A DNA stretch of 64,000 nt from Blastomyces gilchristii SLH14081 (lineage: Eukaryota; Ascomycota; Eurotiomycetes; Onygenales; Ajellomycetaceae): contig NW_003101676.1 in assembly GCF_000003855.2 (NCBI RefSeq), positions 1,424,720 to 1,488,719 of the forward strand. Reading direction: 5' to 3'. The translations under genes and the position numbers were made by a program. The notes under the pieces were generated by a model, which saw only the letters and a list, made by a program, of their open reading frames with translations, was not told the DNA's origin and did no database searches. Of this stretch, positions 35,116 through 46,265 are shown piece after piece. Position 1 is the stretch's first letter. Every line of letters begins with the position of its first letter.

Positions 35116-36829
35116 AATTAAGTCTGAGAATAAGATTATATTTCATGTTCTGCAGCTCTTGCACTTAAATATAACAAGATTATTATCTGAAGTATAAGAG
35201 AACTCTTACTCTTGCAGATAATATTAAATATCAGTTATTAAATAATCTTATATATTGAGAATTCTTCACTCAGTGAATCTCTTTCAGTCTTCAGATTATA
35301 TAATTATTAATATATTATATAGAAGCTTCTGTATCTGCTAATACTTTTACAGTCATCTTTTAATTCTTACTTAAGTACTCTTTATACATTAATATTTCAG
35401 GTCTTAAGATATTAAGATAAGTGTTCACTTTATTCTTATCTGTATCTCAGTCAGAAGCCTGCTTTCTCTTTATATTCACAGAGTTTAGTAGATTATCTAA
35501 TGCAGGCATTTCTTTCACATTGAAGACTTTTCATAGAATATCAGTGAGTATCTCTAAGCTCACTGATTCTGCTAGTTTTTTAACTCTCTTGCTTTTCTTG
35601 ACTATGCATACTATGTGTAATTCTTTGCATCATGATTCTGGTATCTGCAGTTGAAGCAAGCTCAATACTTATAATATTAAGATTTTCACTTAGAGAATCT
35701 CTTTTTCAGAGAATTCAGTACTTTAACAATAATATTCAGATCTAGATTCATCACATTCAGATGTATAACTTATATTATAAAAGTCTGATTACTCATTCTC
35801 TATTAAGAACTTAAGATATACTTGATTGCAGTATTTTCTGTTGTAATTAACTTACTTATTCTTATATAATAAGAATATTGTATGCTTTCTTCACTGTATT
35901 TGATTATAAGATTAAGCATTTTCATTCTGCTCTCAACTCAGATATAAGATCATGAATGAAGATCTGTAAATAGAAAGATGTTAAAAGCTCTTCATTCAAT
36001 ACAAGATAGTATAAGCTGAAGTATGTAAAGTATGATATAAGATCACTTACTTATCTACACTCAGTGAAGTGTTTATAACACTTATCTTATATATTCACTT
36101 TCTCAAAGTTATATAAGATTTATTTAAAAAACTCATTTCATATATATGAGAATGAATATTATTCTAAGTCTGTGAGATTTATCTTTTCATCAGCTATTTA
36201 TAATAACTTTGCTTTTCTATGTAGAAATACAGCAGATCTTAAGACTTGTTAAAATTCTGTTAACTATCTATCTGTAAGTTTATATTCAATCTGATAATAT
36301 AATTATATCTGACTTAGTCAACTGATTGCAGCATTATTTTTTCAGTTATTATTAAAGCTTGATAATTTCAGCAGATCTTCTGACTTGATATATTTTATAT
36401 TTAAATTCTCATTCTATGCAGTAGTCTTTAATGATATATATACTTCTGAAGAGATTGTGAATAATTGTAATGAAATCTTCAGATTCAGTGTAATTATCTA
36501 TTTATATAAATATTCAATCTCTCACTGCAGATCTATAACCTGGTTTTCTCTATTCTTATTAATGATAATAATTATGTCAGTGAAGCTCTTCATAGTGAAT
36601 ACTTGATCTGCAGTAAATGTCAATTGTTGTTTAACTTCTGCCTCAGTCTGTCACTGTATACACAAGGTCTCAATTTTATTTAGAATTCTTGTACATGTAC
36701 AGAGCTTTAATTTCAGTTTAACAGTCTTAGCTGCTTTTCTTACTACTTTAAGTAAATTCTCTGAGAGGTTCTGCATATCTTTCAGTTCAGATAGCAGAGA
36801 AGAATGTTCATATTAACTAGAGAAGATAT

Positions 36830-37037
36830 TCATTTCAGTGATTTCTTATTAATTATATAATATCTATTATTATATTGTTATATCTTTATATTATAATATG
36901 ACTTCTGATTTTCTGTTATTATTATACAACTGTAGTGATAGTCATCTCTCTTTTATTCTTCTAAATAGAGAGTAGTATTCTTTGAATCTGATTTATCACT
37001 TCTCTTCTCTTTCTCACATCTCATCTGTTCACATATG
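36830..37037. other. AT-rich flank between the Gypsy element and the 11-kb element
   Basis: About 200 bp that might include part of the Gypsy 5' LTR; no LTR partner was found. It ends with CACATATG, the left target duplication of the 11-kb element. Confidence 0.35.
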
Positions 37038-37404
37038 TAGACTGATCATGTGACCGTGTCTGAGACCAGAATCAAACTTTACAGTTGTCACATTGTCTAA
37101 AAGCATTACTTCTGATCATGATTTGTATTCATTACATTGATTTCAAATCATATTATTTCAAATATTAAAGGTTTCAGATTCACTTTTTAAATAAAAATCT
37201 AGTCTCAGATAAAGAATATATTTGAATTCTTAGTCACATTTTCATTCTGATCTTATTATTGAGAATAGCATTAAATAAGACTATGAAATCATTTCTCACT
37301 TATGTAATATCATAACATAGTACTCATTTGTTGAAAATTTAATAGAGAGTGTTATTAAATATCATTACTTTTCTGAACACAGATTATAATTTATATAATT
37401 TTAA

Positions 37405-37540
37405 TTATGAAAAAAATATAAAATATAAAAAAAAATAAAAAATAAAAAATAAAACAAAAACAAGAAAAAATCACAATAAAAAATAAAAAAAAAAAGAGAA
37501 AGAAAAATAAAAAAATAAAAAATAAAAATAAAAAAAATCA
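37405..37540. repeat. A-rich low-complexity tract
   Basis: A long run of A with interspersed T, C and G (AAAAATAAAAAATAAAA-type), inside the 11-kb element near its left end. Confidence 0.85.
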
Positions 37541-38639
37541 AGATCACAGAGCTGCAGCACTCTTAAAATAGTCACTTCTCAGAGTCTTTGTAATATTCAT
37601 TATTAACTGTGTATCTCTCACAGTGAGAGTAACACAGCTGCAATGAGTTATTGTCTTAACACTATCTAATAAATAATCAGTATATATCTGTACAAATATG
37701 AATAATTAGAAAATATACACTTAAAAAGTGTGATCAGAGTGAACTCTGCTGCTACTTAAATGATATTAAGAATAGAACACTGAAATTGATAATTTCTCTC
37801 ATTGATTTCACAGACAAGACATGTGAAGATAATCTTGAGAAATATAAGATTTCTCAACTTCTGATAAAAACAGATCTCACAGAGAGACTCTATTTTCATA
37901 ATATTAGAGACTGAGTGTTATTAAAAAGTGTTACTTTCATACAATGTATATATACTTACTACAGTAATTCACTCTCTGTGTATGTGACTGAGAGTTGCAG
38001 CTTTCTCACATTACACAGCTCTCTCTGAGATACTGTTATCAGTTTACAACTTATATAGTCTCTCAGTTCAGTACATGCTGCATGTATACAGCTCTACATG
38101 CTGAAGCTGTGTTGATTATTATAGTCTGATATAATACTTGCTTTTCACAGGCTATGTTTCATTTGAGAGAGAGAGAGAAAGACACAACTGTTGTTTTATT
38201 AAGAGAGAAATGAATAATTAGTATTATTGAATATAATTTAATTCATCTGTATTTAAAATTTGATTAGTCTATACTCTTTAATTTAAGAGTTTCTAAGAGT
38301 GTTTTAATAGTTTTCATATCAGCTTGAACTTAGTGATGAGTTGAAGAAGAAGAGAAAAGAGAGAAGAAAGAAATGAGAATAACTTATCTTTATAATATAA
38401 AAACAGAGAATCACTGCAATCATTCTTTCTAGTAATAAAGATCTGTTTTCTGTATGTATCTCTGATATAGATTATATAATAAATGTATACAAAGAATATC
38501 AATAGTGTATGTATTAAATAAAGATAATATTACTATGCAATACTGTAGCTGTTTCTGTACATCTCTGAAAGCTGTTAATAGTTTCTTTATCTCTTTATAT
38601 TTAATAAGTTAATAATATATTCTGATGCACTTTCTCTTT

Positions 38640-38718
38640 TATCATTATTATCATTATTATTATTATCATTATCATCATCATCATCATTATTATCATTATT
38701 ATTACTATTATTATTATA
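38640..38718. repeat. ATT/ATC microsatellite
   Basis: Trinucleotide run alternating ATT and ATC units for about 80 bp. The apparent 67-codon frame here (many His and Tyr) is a by-product of the repeat. Confidence 0.9.
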
Positions 38719-40984
38719 TCATTGCTAGCTGTCTTCTCTGTCTTTACTCTCTCTCAATACTTATTAAAATTAATTATGTCATTTCTCTTCAAATATTCTG
38801 TGATTCTGTGAATCATCAAGGCGCGTGAGCACTGTCACAGATTGAAGAGAGAGAAGAAGAAGGTATTCAAGTGCAGAGAGACAGATTGTAAGATATATTA
38901 TAATATCTTAAAGAGACTCTGTAGAAGAGTAGAATGATAATAATTTTAAGTAACACTTCTGATAGATTTAGACTGAACTAAGTATAGAAATAATGTAAAT
39001 GATGTTATCTGTGAGAGATTGAAAAAGAAGACAGTGAAGAGTCTTATACAGTAGTGATAAAACCAGAAGAAGTTCTGAGAATGATTTGAGATCAAGATAA
39101 AGAGAGAGAGAGAGAAGAAGAGTGTTACTGTAAATAAGTAACAGCAGAAGAAGATTGAGAAGGTATTGAAGTAAGAGATAAAGAAGTTAAAACTGATAAG
39201 TTTTTTATTAAAAGATAATGATTTTTAATAATACTTCTATTCTCTAATTGATTAGCAGAAGCTGACAGAGAAGAAGAGAATTAAGATCTTATTCAGATCT
39301 TAAATGCACTTCATGGTTCAGAATATTAAGAAGACAGCTCTACTCTCTGAGCATGTCAATCTGCTTATCACTGAGATGAAACCCGAGATAGTAGATCAGA
39401 AAATGCAGAATTTTAAGATACAGATTAATCTGACTGAGAGAAAGCAGTGAAAACTCTTCTCTGAGAAGATAGCAGAGAGAGATTTTGAGATGATTATCAT
39501 CTCAGATGAGAAGAAGAAGAAGAAGAATGAGAATAAGAAATGAATTATGAAGAATGATAAGAAGAATGAGAAAGAGAAGAAAGATAATAAGTAGAAAAAG
39601 TTTTTTACTTTTTATATTAGTTAGTTATAAGTTTGTAACTATTAGTTAATAATTGAAATTAATTTTGAGTTTTCAAAAATTATTGTACAAGTTGTAATCA
39701 ATTATCAATGTCAGAAATAATATATATATATATATTCAACTATCATGTCACTATAATGTATAAGTATCAACATTTTTTCAACATTGATATTTATAATATT
39801 AATATATTTTTAATAATATTATCTGATAACATAATTTAGTAATACTCTCTTTCATAATATTAATATATTTCAAGAAATATGACAGAGATTAATCAAGATT
39901 ATTTATTTACTTTTATACATTGATAATATTCAATCTGAGTTAGTATTAAAATTATAACTAAGCTAAGAAAGAAGATTATTTTCTCTTATATTAATTCTTC
40001 TTACACACATCAGTGATCAGTTATTGAAAATAAATTATTATCTTTCTTAAATTATTATTATATCTTCTGAATTCACTTCTTTCACTTCTTTTACTTCTAT
40101 TGAAGATTCATAAACTCTTTAAGAAATCACTGTAAATCACAAAGTTTATATTATTCATAATTCAATATAGAATACTCTCTTTCAATTATAATGAATAATT
40201 ACTTCATTCTTCACATCTGATTTCAGGTCATGAAATTTATGAAAAACTCAACACAAACACTGAGATGAACTATGAAATAATTATTAACAGATTGTATTAC
40301 AGATTACTGAAGAGTCATCTCTCTGCTACAATCACTGCAACTTCATTCAGAAACATTCATTATAAACTGATTATAACTCTGAAGAAATTTTCTAACATCT
40401 GAAGTCATCAGAATGCAGATAATAAAAGAAAAATAATCAGAAAATTACTACTGAGCTGATAAGTTACTCTATCAGATAATGATTTTTAGTAACACTAACT
40501 TTCTAATTTGAAGAAAATCATGTGAAAATAATCATGTATTAGTACTCTGATTTCATAACTCTTATCTGATAACTTTCATGAATAATTACTTTATATATAT
40601 ATATCTCTGAATCTTTCTCTTCAATTAATTGAAAACCTCAAATTCTGAACACTTCTTCAAATACTTAATTCAAATTTTCATATTTCACATCAATTCTGTC
40701 TTCAGTTCAATCTTAAGACACACTACAAAGTTAATATATAATATCTAGAATCAGAGTTGAAGAATCATTGAAGAGTATCTCTCACAGTAAATGCATGAAC
40801 TAGTATAAATAATCTTATATTTATAAGAGTTATATGTTATTACATTGATGAGAACTGAACTTATTAAGAGACATTAATTGAATTTGAATCATTGATCAGT
40901 AGTCATACTGAGAATTATATAACAGAGATATTAATAACTGTGATTAAAAATAACTATTGAGATATTAGTCTCAGTCTTCTTATA

Positions 40985-43900
40985 TTATTATTATTATTAT
41001 TATTCTTCAATTATAGATGTATGCAGTCAGAGACTATGACATCTACCTGAGAACTTTTAGTTCTCAGGGTTTTTCCTATATCTGTAAAGTTAACTATTAT
41101 ACATTCATCAATTTCAGATATGCAAAATCAGAAAATTCCAGCCTAGAATACAAAAACTGTTTACAAATTGCAGTGTTTTAACATCATCTCATACTTTGAA
41201 ACCATTTGACAATATCATGACAAAGGAAAGGAGAACACAGTCTTAAAGATAGACACATTAAATAGATAGACAGAAAGAAATTGAAAGGAAAAGATAAAAT
41301 AAAGAAAGACTGTAACAAAACAAATTATTAAAAGATAGTATATAGCTGTTTTAACAGACTATATCTGATTGATTTCCTCCTCTTCATATTCAGATAATTC
41401 TGAATTTAGTCATTTTCTTGTAGCTGCTTGAGTTTCTGATAGAAAGTCTATTAAGTATTTAATTCCTGTCTCAGTTGAGAATAAGAATCTCATATTTAAT
41501 TGATTTAGATCATACTTCTCTTTCAATCTGGCTCTGAGACTATTGTATAATACACAGTGCATTACAATATACTCAGAATTCTCATTTGTATTGCAGAATA
41601 AGCATTCTATTGAGTCAAATCTATCATCAAATCTTTGTATATAAGATTTGAAATAGCCATGTCCTAGTTTCAGCTGTATTATAGATGAGAATATTTTCTT
41701 TTTACATTTAATTGAACAAGATTTTCACTTGAGTTTTGTTTCAAATCTTGAATAATGTATACTCTTCTTTTGTTTCTGCCAGCTTTCATTTCACTTGTCT
41801 AAACAAGATTCTTTTATTTTTCTCTTTATAAAAGATCAGGACACAATTTTTTGAATAGATCTGCTTAATTCTGCACTCTTTTTTGCAGCAGAATCAGCCA
41901 ATTCATTGCCATGAATATTCATATGAGCAGGAACTCAGTGCAGATGAATTATCAGCTTTGATATTCTTCTCTTTTGAATTTTTAAAACAGAGTTTAAGAT
42001 CAGTTCAAGATTCATTTGATCATTATGAATCTGACTATTTCTAAGTCTTTTTAAAGCAGCTTGACTATCAGAGAATATTCATGTCTCTTTCAAATAATTT
42101 CCTCTTTTATAAGATTTTATTTCAATGAGTTTGAAAGCTTTCACTATTGCAAATAGTTCAGCATCAAAGACTTCACATTCAGAGCCTAGATTTCAGAAAT
42201 CTGAGATAAAATTGATATTATCTTCAGTATAAGCAATGCCTGTGCCTAATCTATTCAAGTTCTCATTTTTTGAGTCATCTGAATAAATCAGAATAGAGTC
42301 TTTTATATTAATTGTAGAAATTCTCTTCAAATGCTGTTTATATTCTTTCTCTTTTAATAGTTCACTTATTTGTAAGTCTATAAGAGATTCAAGCTTTTCT
42401 CTCCAGAGAGATAACTTCTCATGATTAACTTTTTCAATATTTAAAGAAGAAAATTGATTTTTAATCAGAGAGCATAGTCTGTACAGTTGAGAAGGCATTT
42501 TCTTTGAAGAATTATTTTCATTTCAATCAAGAAATCTATTTCAATCCAGTTCATTTCCAGAGTTAATTGATGGAAATGAAGAAGAGACTCTTTCTCTGAT
42601 TATATAATTTGAGCTCATCTTTACAACTCTCAGAGCATAGTTCATACAGGCCTTTTCAAATCTAATAGCAGGAGAAGGAATTGAAGCTTCAATTTCCATT
42701 GTTTTAATAGAAGATGATTTGAATGCTTCTAGAATTCTTCTCAAGGCTCTGTTTTGCAGACTTTGAAAGAGTTCAGTGAAATTCCCTTAATTATTTCATC
42801 AAACTTGAACTTCATAATCAGCTACTGATGTAATACAGGCTATATATAACTGTCTCATAGCCTGGAAGAATAGACCTCTCTCTGTATTTAATAGTCTGAT
42901 TATGTTGTTCAATAGTCTTTCTGCCTTGACAGTTCTTTGTTGAATGTGATATTTAAAATTCAACTTGGAGTTTAACCATACTTCTAATTATTTGACATTT
43001 ACACTGGGTTTAATCTCTCTATTTAAAAGAGTTAGAGATAGTTCTTTCTCATTGAATCTAGAAAAGAAATGAATTAACTCAGTTTTATTCATATCAAATT
43101 AAATTTGATTAATATCTGCTCTAACAAAGATTTTCTTTGCAGCTTCTTCAATTACTTTCAAATTCTCTTTGATAGTTTTTGAGCTGTAGACTAGATCAAT
43201 ATCATTCACATAACTCAGAGATCATACTATTCTCATATTTCTATTTTTGAATAGATATGCAGTGTATATTATAAATAAAATAGATGAGATTGAAGATTTC
43301 TGTGATACTTCTATTTTTATCTCAGTCTTGTCTTGTTTCATTCCATCAAAGAAGAGTTGTATACTTCTTTTAGATATAAAACAGTTAACTCATTTTATTA
43401 GAGAAAGTGGCAGTTTTAATATCTTCAATGTCTGAATTAACTTTGACTTTGAAACATGATCAAATGCTTCTTTTATATCAATAAAAACTGCAGTTGAGAC
43501 CAGACTCTCATGCTTTGCTATTTGAATATCATGAATAACTGAGAGAACAGTGTCAATTGCAGAACACTGTTTTCTATCTCTCATTTATTCACTGAATAAA
43601 AGAGAATCATCTATAGAGCTTATAAAAGATAGTTGAGTAGCTATTATCTTTTCTAAAACCTTTTCTAGGCAGTTCAATAGAGATATTACTCTATATGACT
43701 TAGAAATTGAAGTTTTTCTATTAGGTTTTGTAAGAATCACTTCAGTGGCTTCTCTCCAGCATTCAGAATGATATTCATTTTTCAAGAGATTGAAAAAGAG
43801 CTCAAAATATTCATTCTTTAAGTAGAAATATATATTTTGAATAATTAAGTGATTAATTGAATCAGGACCTGCAGCAGTTTTAACAGAACTTGAGAAGATA

Positions 43901-45517
43901 GCTGACTCTAATTCATCTTGTGTAAGATCAGATCATTCCCAGTCATTTTCATCAATATAGTTAAGAAGTGATATATTCTCTTTCTCTGAATCTGAATCTG
44001 AATCTGGTGAGTTCTGAAAGAGAATTCTCATGAAAGCTTGACATTTTTTCTCAAAAGAGTTTGCTGTATATAATTCATTCTGAAACTCATATTCTAAGGC
44101 TGAAAGTTTTGCTACACTTCTTGTTTTAGTATAGTTAAAAGCTTTAAAAACTTCCTTCTCTTGTGCTTCTTCAAGAAATTTATTCCAGCAGTCTGTTTTA
44201 GCTCTTTTAATATCTGAAAAATATTCATTTCTGACAGCTTTGAACTCTTCATCAGATATTACATCATTCTTTCAATCTCTTCTAATAGTAGCTAATTCTT
44301 TTCTTTTAGATGAGATATTCTCATTTCATCAAGATTTTGAATACTCAGAAGATTTTCTCTTTGAAATATTATCTCTAACACTTGTTAGAATAATAGATGT
44401 AATAAGCTTCACTCTATTCTCAAGCATTTCATTTGAGATATCTTGATCAGAATTTCAATATAGCTCATTCTGTCTTTCAGATTTTAACAGTTTTATACTT
44501 TCTTCAACTGCTTTTCAATCAGCTTTTTCAAAGTTATACTGATTAGAGAGAAGAGGATTTTCACTCATTTATTTTTCACTCAGTTCAATATTAAATTGAA
44601 TAATCTCATGATCTGATTCTGATGTCTCATTAGAATTAATAAATCAGTTTACAAGTCTTCTTTTCATTAGATTTTATGACATGAAGATTAGATCTATAAT
44701 AGACTTCTGTTTCATATCTTTTCTAAAGAATGTTTGTTGATTAAACTTATTAATCAAATCTATTGAATACTCAAAGGTTCATTCAATCAGATTATCAGCT
44801 CTTACTACTCTCTTACATTCTGAATTTCATCAGAGATGATGTGTATTGAAGTCTTCTACAATTATAGAGTTTCTTAATGAAGTTATATTCAGAAATTCTC
44901 TATCAATTATTCAGATATTGTTATATTTCTTCAATGACTTTTCATTATAGATATTTATAAGCTGTATAGTATCAAACTCATTTTCTTTATCTATAATGTC
45001 ACTCACCAGAATATCAGGGTCAGACATGATATCAAATCTTAGATTAAATTAATATCTTGATCTCTTTCTTTCATAGATCACTACTTTTGACTTTATCTCA
45101 GACTTTTGAGATAAAAAGCAGTAGTAGCTTGAATGAGAAATGATATATTTTTACTCAGTATTAAAATTCAGCTTCTGAAGCAGTACAAAATTAACTTTTT
45201 ATTCAAATGCAATTTAAAGATAAGAATAAATACAATTTAAGTTTCTATTCACATTATTTTGAATAAATGTGATTTTTGAAGAGTTTTTAAACTTTTTTTA
45301 TTGTTTTTGTTATATATTCATACTAAAAGAGAGTAGAGTAGAATCTAATCACTATTATCAGATAGTAGATTATAACTGTTTTGAAAAGTAGAAATCTCAA
45401 CTGCTTGCATTATATCTAGTTTATTATCAGAGTTATTTCTCAATTCTCTAATCTTAACAGAAGTTTGAGAATTCAAATTCTGTTTATATTTAGCTGGAGA
45501 ATTGAAGTTTGAAGACT
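40985..45517 (-). pseudogene. LINE copy B: ORF2 remains (endonuclease, RT, RNase H)
   Basis: Domains in order, on the minus strand. APE-type endonuclease around 45,250-44,600, with EDFNTHH near 44,850. Reverse transcriptase, with RKQCSAIDTVLSVIHDIQ and motif A AVFIDIKEAFDHV (43,485-43,453), motif C YVNDID near 43,200 (YVDDI with D changed to N), and CWREATEVILTKPNRK upstream. RNase H with ILIYSDDSK near 42,290. C-terminal knuckle with ECLFCNTNENSEYIVMHC near 41,600. Stops interrupt it throughout, but fewer than in copy A. ORF1 is missing because the element switches to unrelated sequence at about 45,517. Confidence 0.88.
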
Positions 45518-46184
45518 ACAGATACTAGTCACCCGCAGAATGCATTTTAAGCTAATTACATTTAACTCTCTATAATTAACTGATCACTGTGTCTGTTCTC
45601 TCGGGCCAGTCACTAATTTCCAGGGGCATTAGTTAGTGGCTGCCACCGCTCACTTGATAGTGTACACACCAAGCTTCCGGTTGCTGATCTCAGCCTCATT
45701 AGATGCTCATAGGCCTATCAATCAGCTGTCATGGCCTCGCCCCGTGTTAGAGACTAATCATAGGCTTGATGACTGCAGTTCTCCCTGCCAGTATTAGAGG
45801 TTGGCAGTGAGCTTGCAGGCTCTAGCCTATCAGGGTGCCCTGTCTAGAGCCTAGATGTGCGTCTAGGCCTGCTAGTCGAGTGGTTTTCAAAATCATTCCC
45901 TGTATTTGAGGGGGAGCTAGGCTCCGATGGCAGCCCTAGTTTAGGGACTTGCTTAAGTAGTGTATAATCACTACATTAGGCTTGGCTCTATATCATTAGA
46001 ACCTTGACGGGTGCATAGTAGAATAGTGGGACATTGGCATCCCATGCCGGCCCTGGTGAGTGTTCGCAGGATCTTGCTTAACTAGTGGCTTGGCTTGCAG
46101 TAGAGAGTTCTACCCCGCACCAAGCCTTACTAATTAAGCTCAGCCTCTATTACATGGGGGCTTTCATGGGTAAGAAGTGACAGG
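45518..46184 (-). other. GC-normal 5' moiety of the chimera (non-RIPped)
   Basis: Sequence here has normal CpG and CpA content, with no long frame on either strand. Internal near-repeats are visible (GGCTTG and TTAGAG words; GCCTATCA occurs twice). It is sharply bounded by the RIPped LINE at about 45,517. On the minus strand it follows the tRNA-like head without a clear Pol III terminator at the junction, so it may be the body of a long SINE-like RNA or another tRNA-linked transcript. Confidence 0.65.
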
Positions 46185-46265
46185 TGCCAGCGGTGGGATT
46201 CGAACCCACACACCTCTAATGTGTGCGGCCTTGGTTACCAGTCTTACCAACTGGGCCACGCTGGC
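46185..46265 (-). ncRNA. tRNA-like sequence at the 5' end of the chimera
   Basis: An 81-nt sequence on the minus strand. The acceptor stem is perfect (GCCAGCG/CGCTGGC, discriminator A). Box A is TGGCCCAGTTGG and box B GGTTCGAATCC; the T arm is GTGGG/CCCAC. A hairpin of 8 bp (CCGCACAC/GTGTGTGG, one G-T pair) with loop ATTAGAG sits directly before the T arm, partly overlapping it. In a standard fold the loop would give anticodon TAG (Leu), but there is no normal variable region and the D region is long. It may be a degenerate tRNA or a SINE head rather than a working tRNA. Confidence 0.6.

Larger units (their letters stand above)
31400..36830 (-). mobile_element. Ty3/Gypsy retrotransposon remains (minus strand)
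   Basis: Reading leftwards: gag-like sequence with a zinc knuckle near 35,640 (CFNCRYQNHDAKNY, last Cys now Tyr); reverse transcriptase near 33,987-33,703, with YLNDILVF in place of YLDDILVF at about 33,900; RNase H below 32,944 (FYIEMNISE, AELNYSVYKKKLLVIKHTL, VITDHESL-like); then the integrase zinc-binding region (32,486-32,226). The order RT-RNase H-integrase defines Ty3/Gypsy. A MITE interrupts RNase H and a SINE interrupts the region 5' of RT; deleting the MITE with one 8-bp repeat restores the RNase H reading DKSFYIE. I could not define the LTRs. Stops and D-to-N and C-to-Y changes fit RIP. Confidence 0.88.
40985..46265 (-). mobile_element. Chimeric retroelement: tRNA-headed 5' part fused to LINE copy B
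   Basis: A 12-bp duplication AGTCTTCTTATA (40,973-40,984 and 46,266-46,277) encloses one insertion. Read leftwards it begins at 46,265, exactly the first base of a tRNA-like sequence, runs through about 750 bp of GC-normal sequence, then at about 45,517 becomes a Tad1-like LINE that ends in (AAT)n at 41,003-40,985. Copy A continues into ORF1 at that junction; copy B does not. A 5' fusion to a 5'-truncated LINE is the expected product of template switching during target-primed reverse transcription, as described for the fungal MINE element of Magnaporthe. Confidence 0.75.

Noticed and set aside
38625..38828. A His/Tyr-rich 67-codon frame
   Set aside because: It is the translation of an ATT/ATC microsatellite.
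40961..45530. GATATTAGTC and GATACTAGTC as the target duplication of LINE copy B alone
   Set aside because: The left copy is 13 bases away from the tail, whereas AGTCTTCTTATA is directly adjacent to both ends of the longer chimera.
46185..46265. A functional tRNA-Leu(TAG)
   Set aside because: Acceptor and T arm are perfect, but there is no proper variable region and the D region is too long; listed as tRNA-like.
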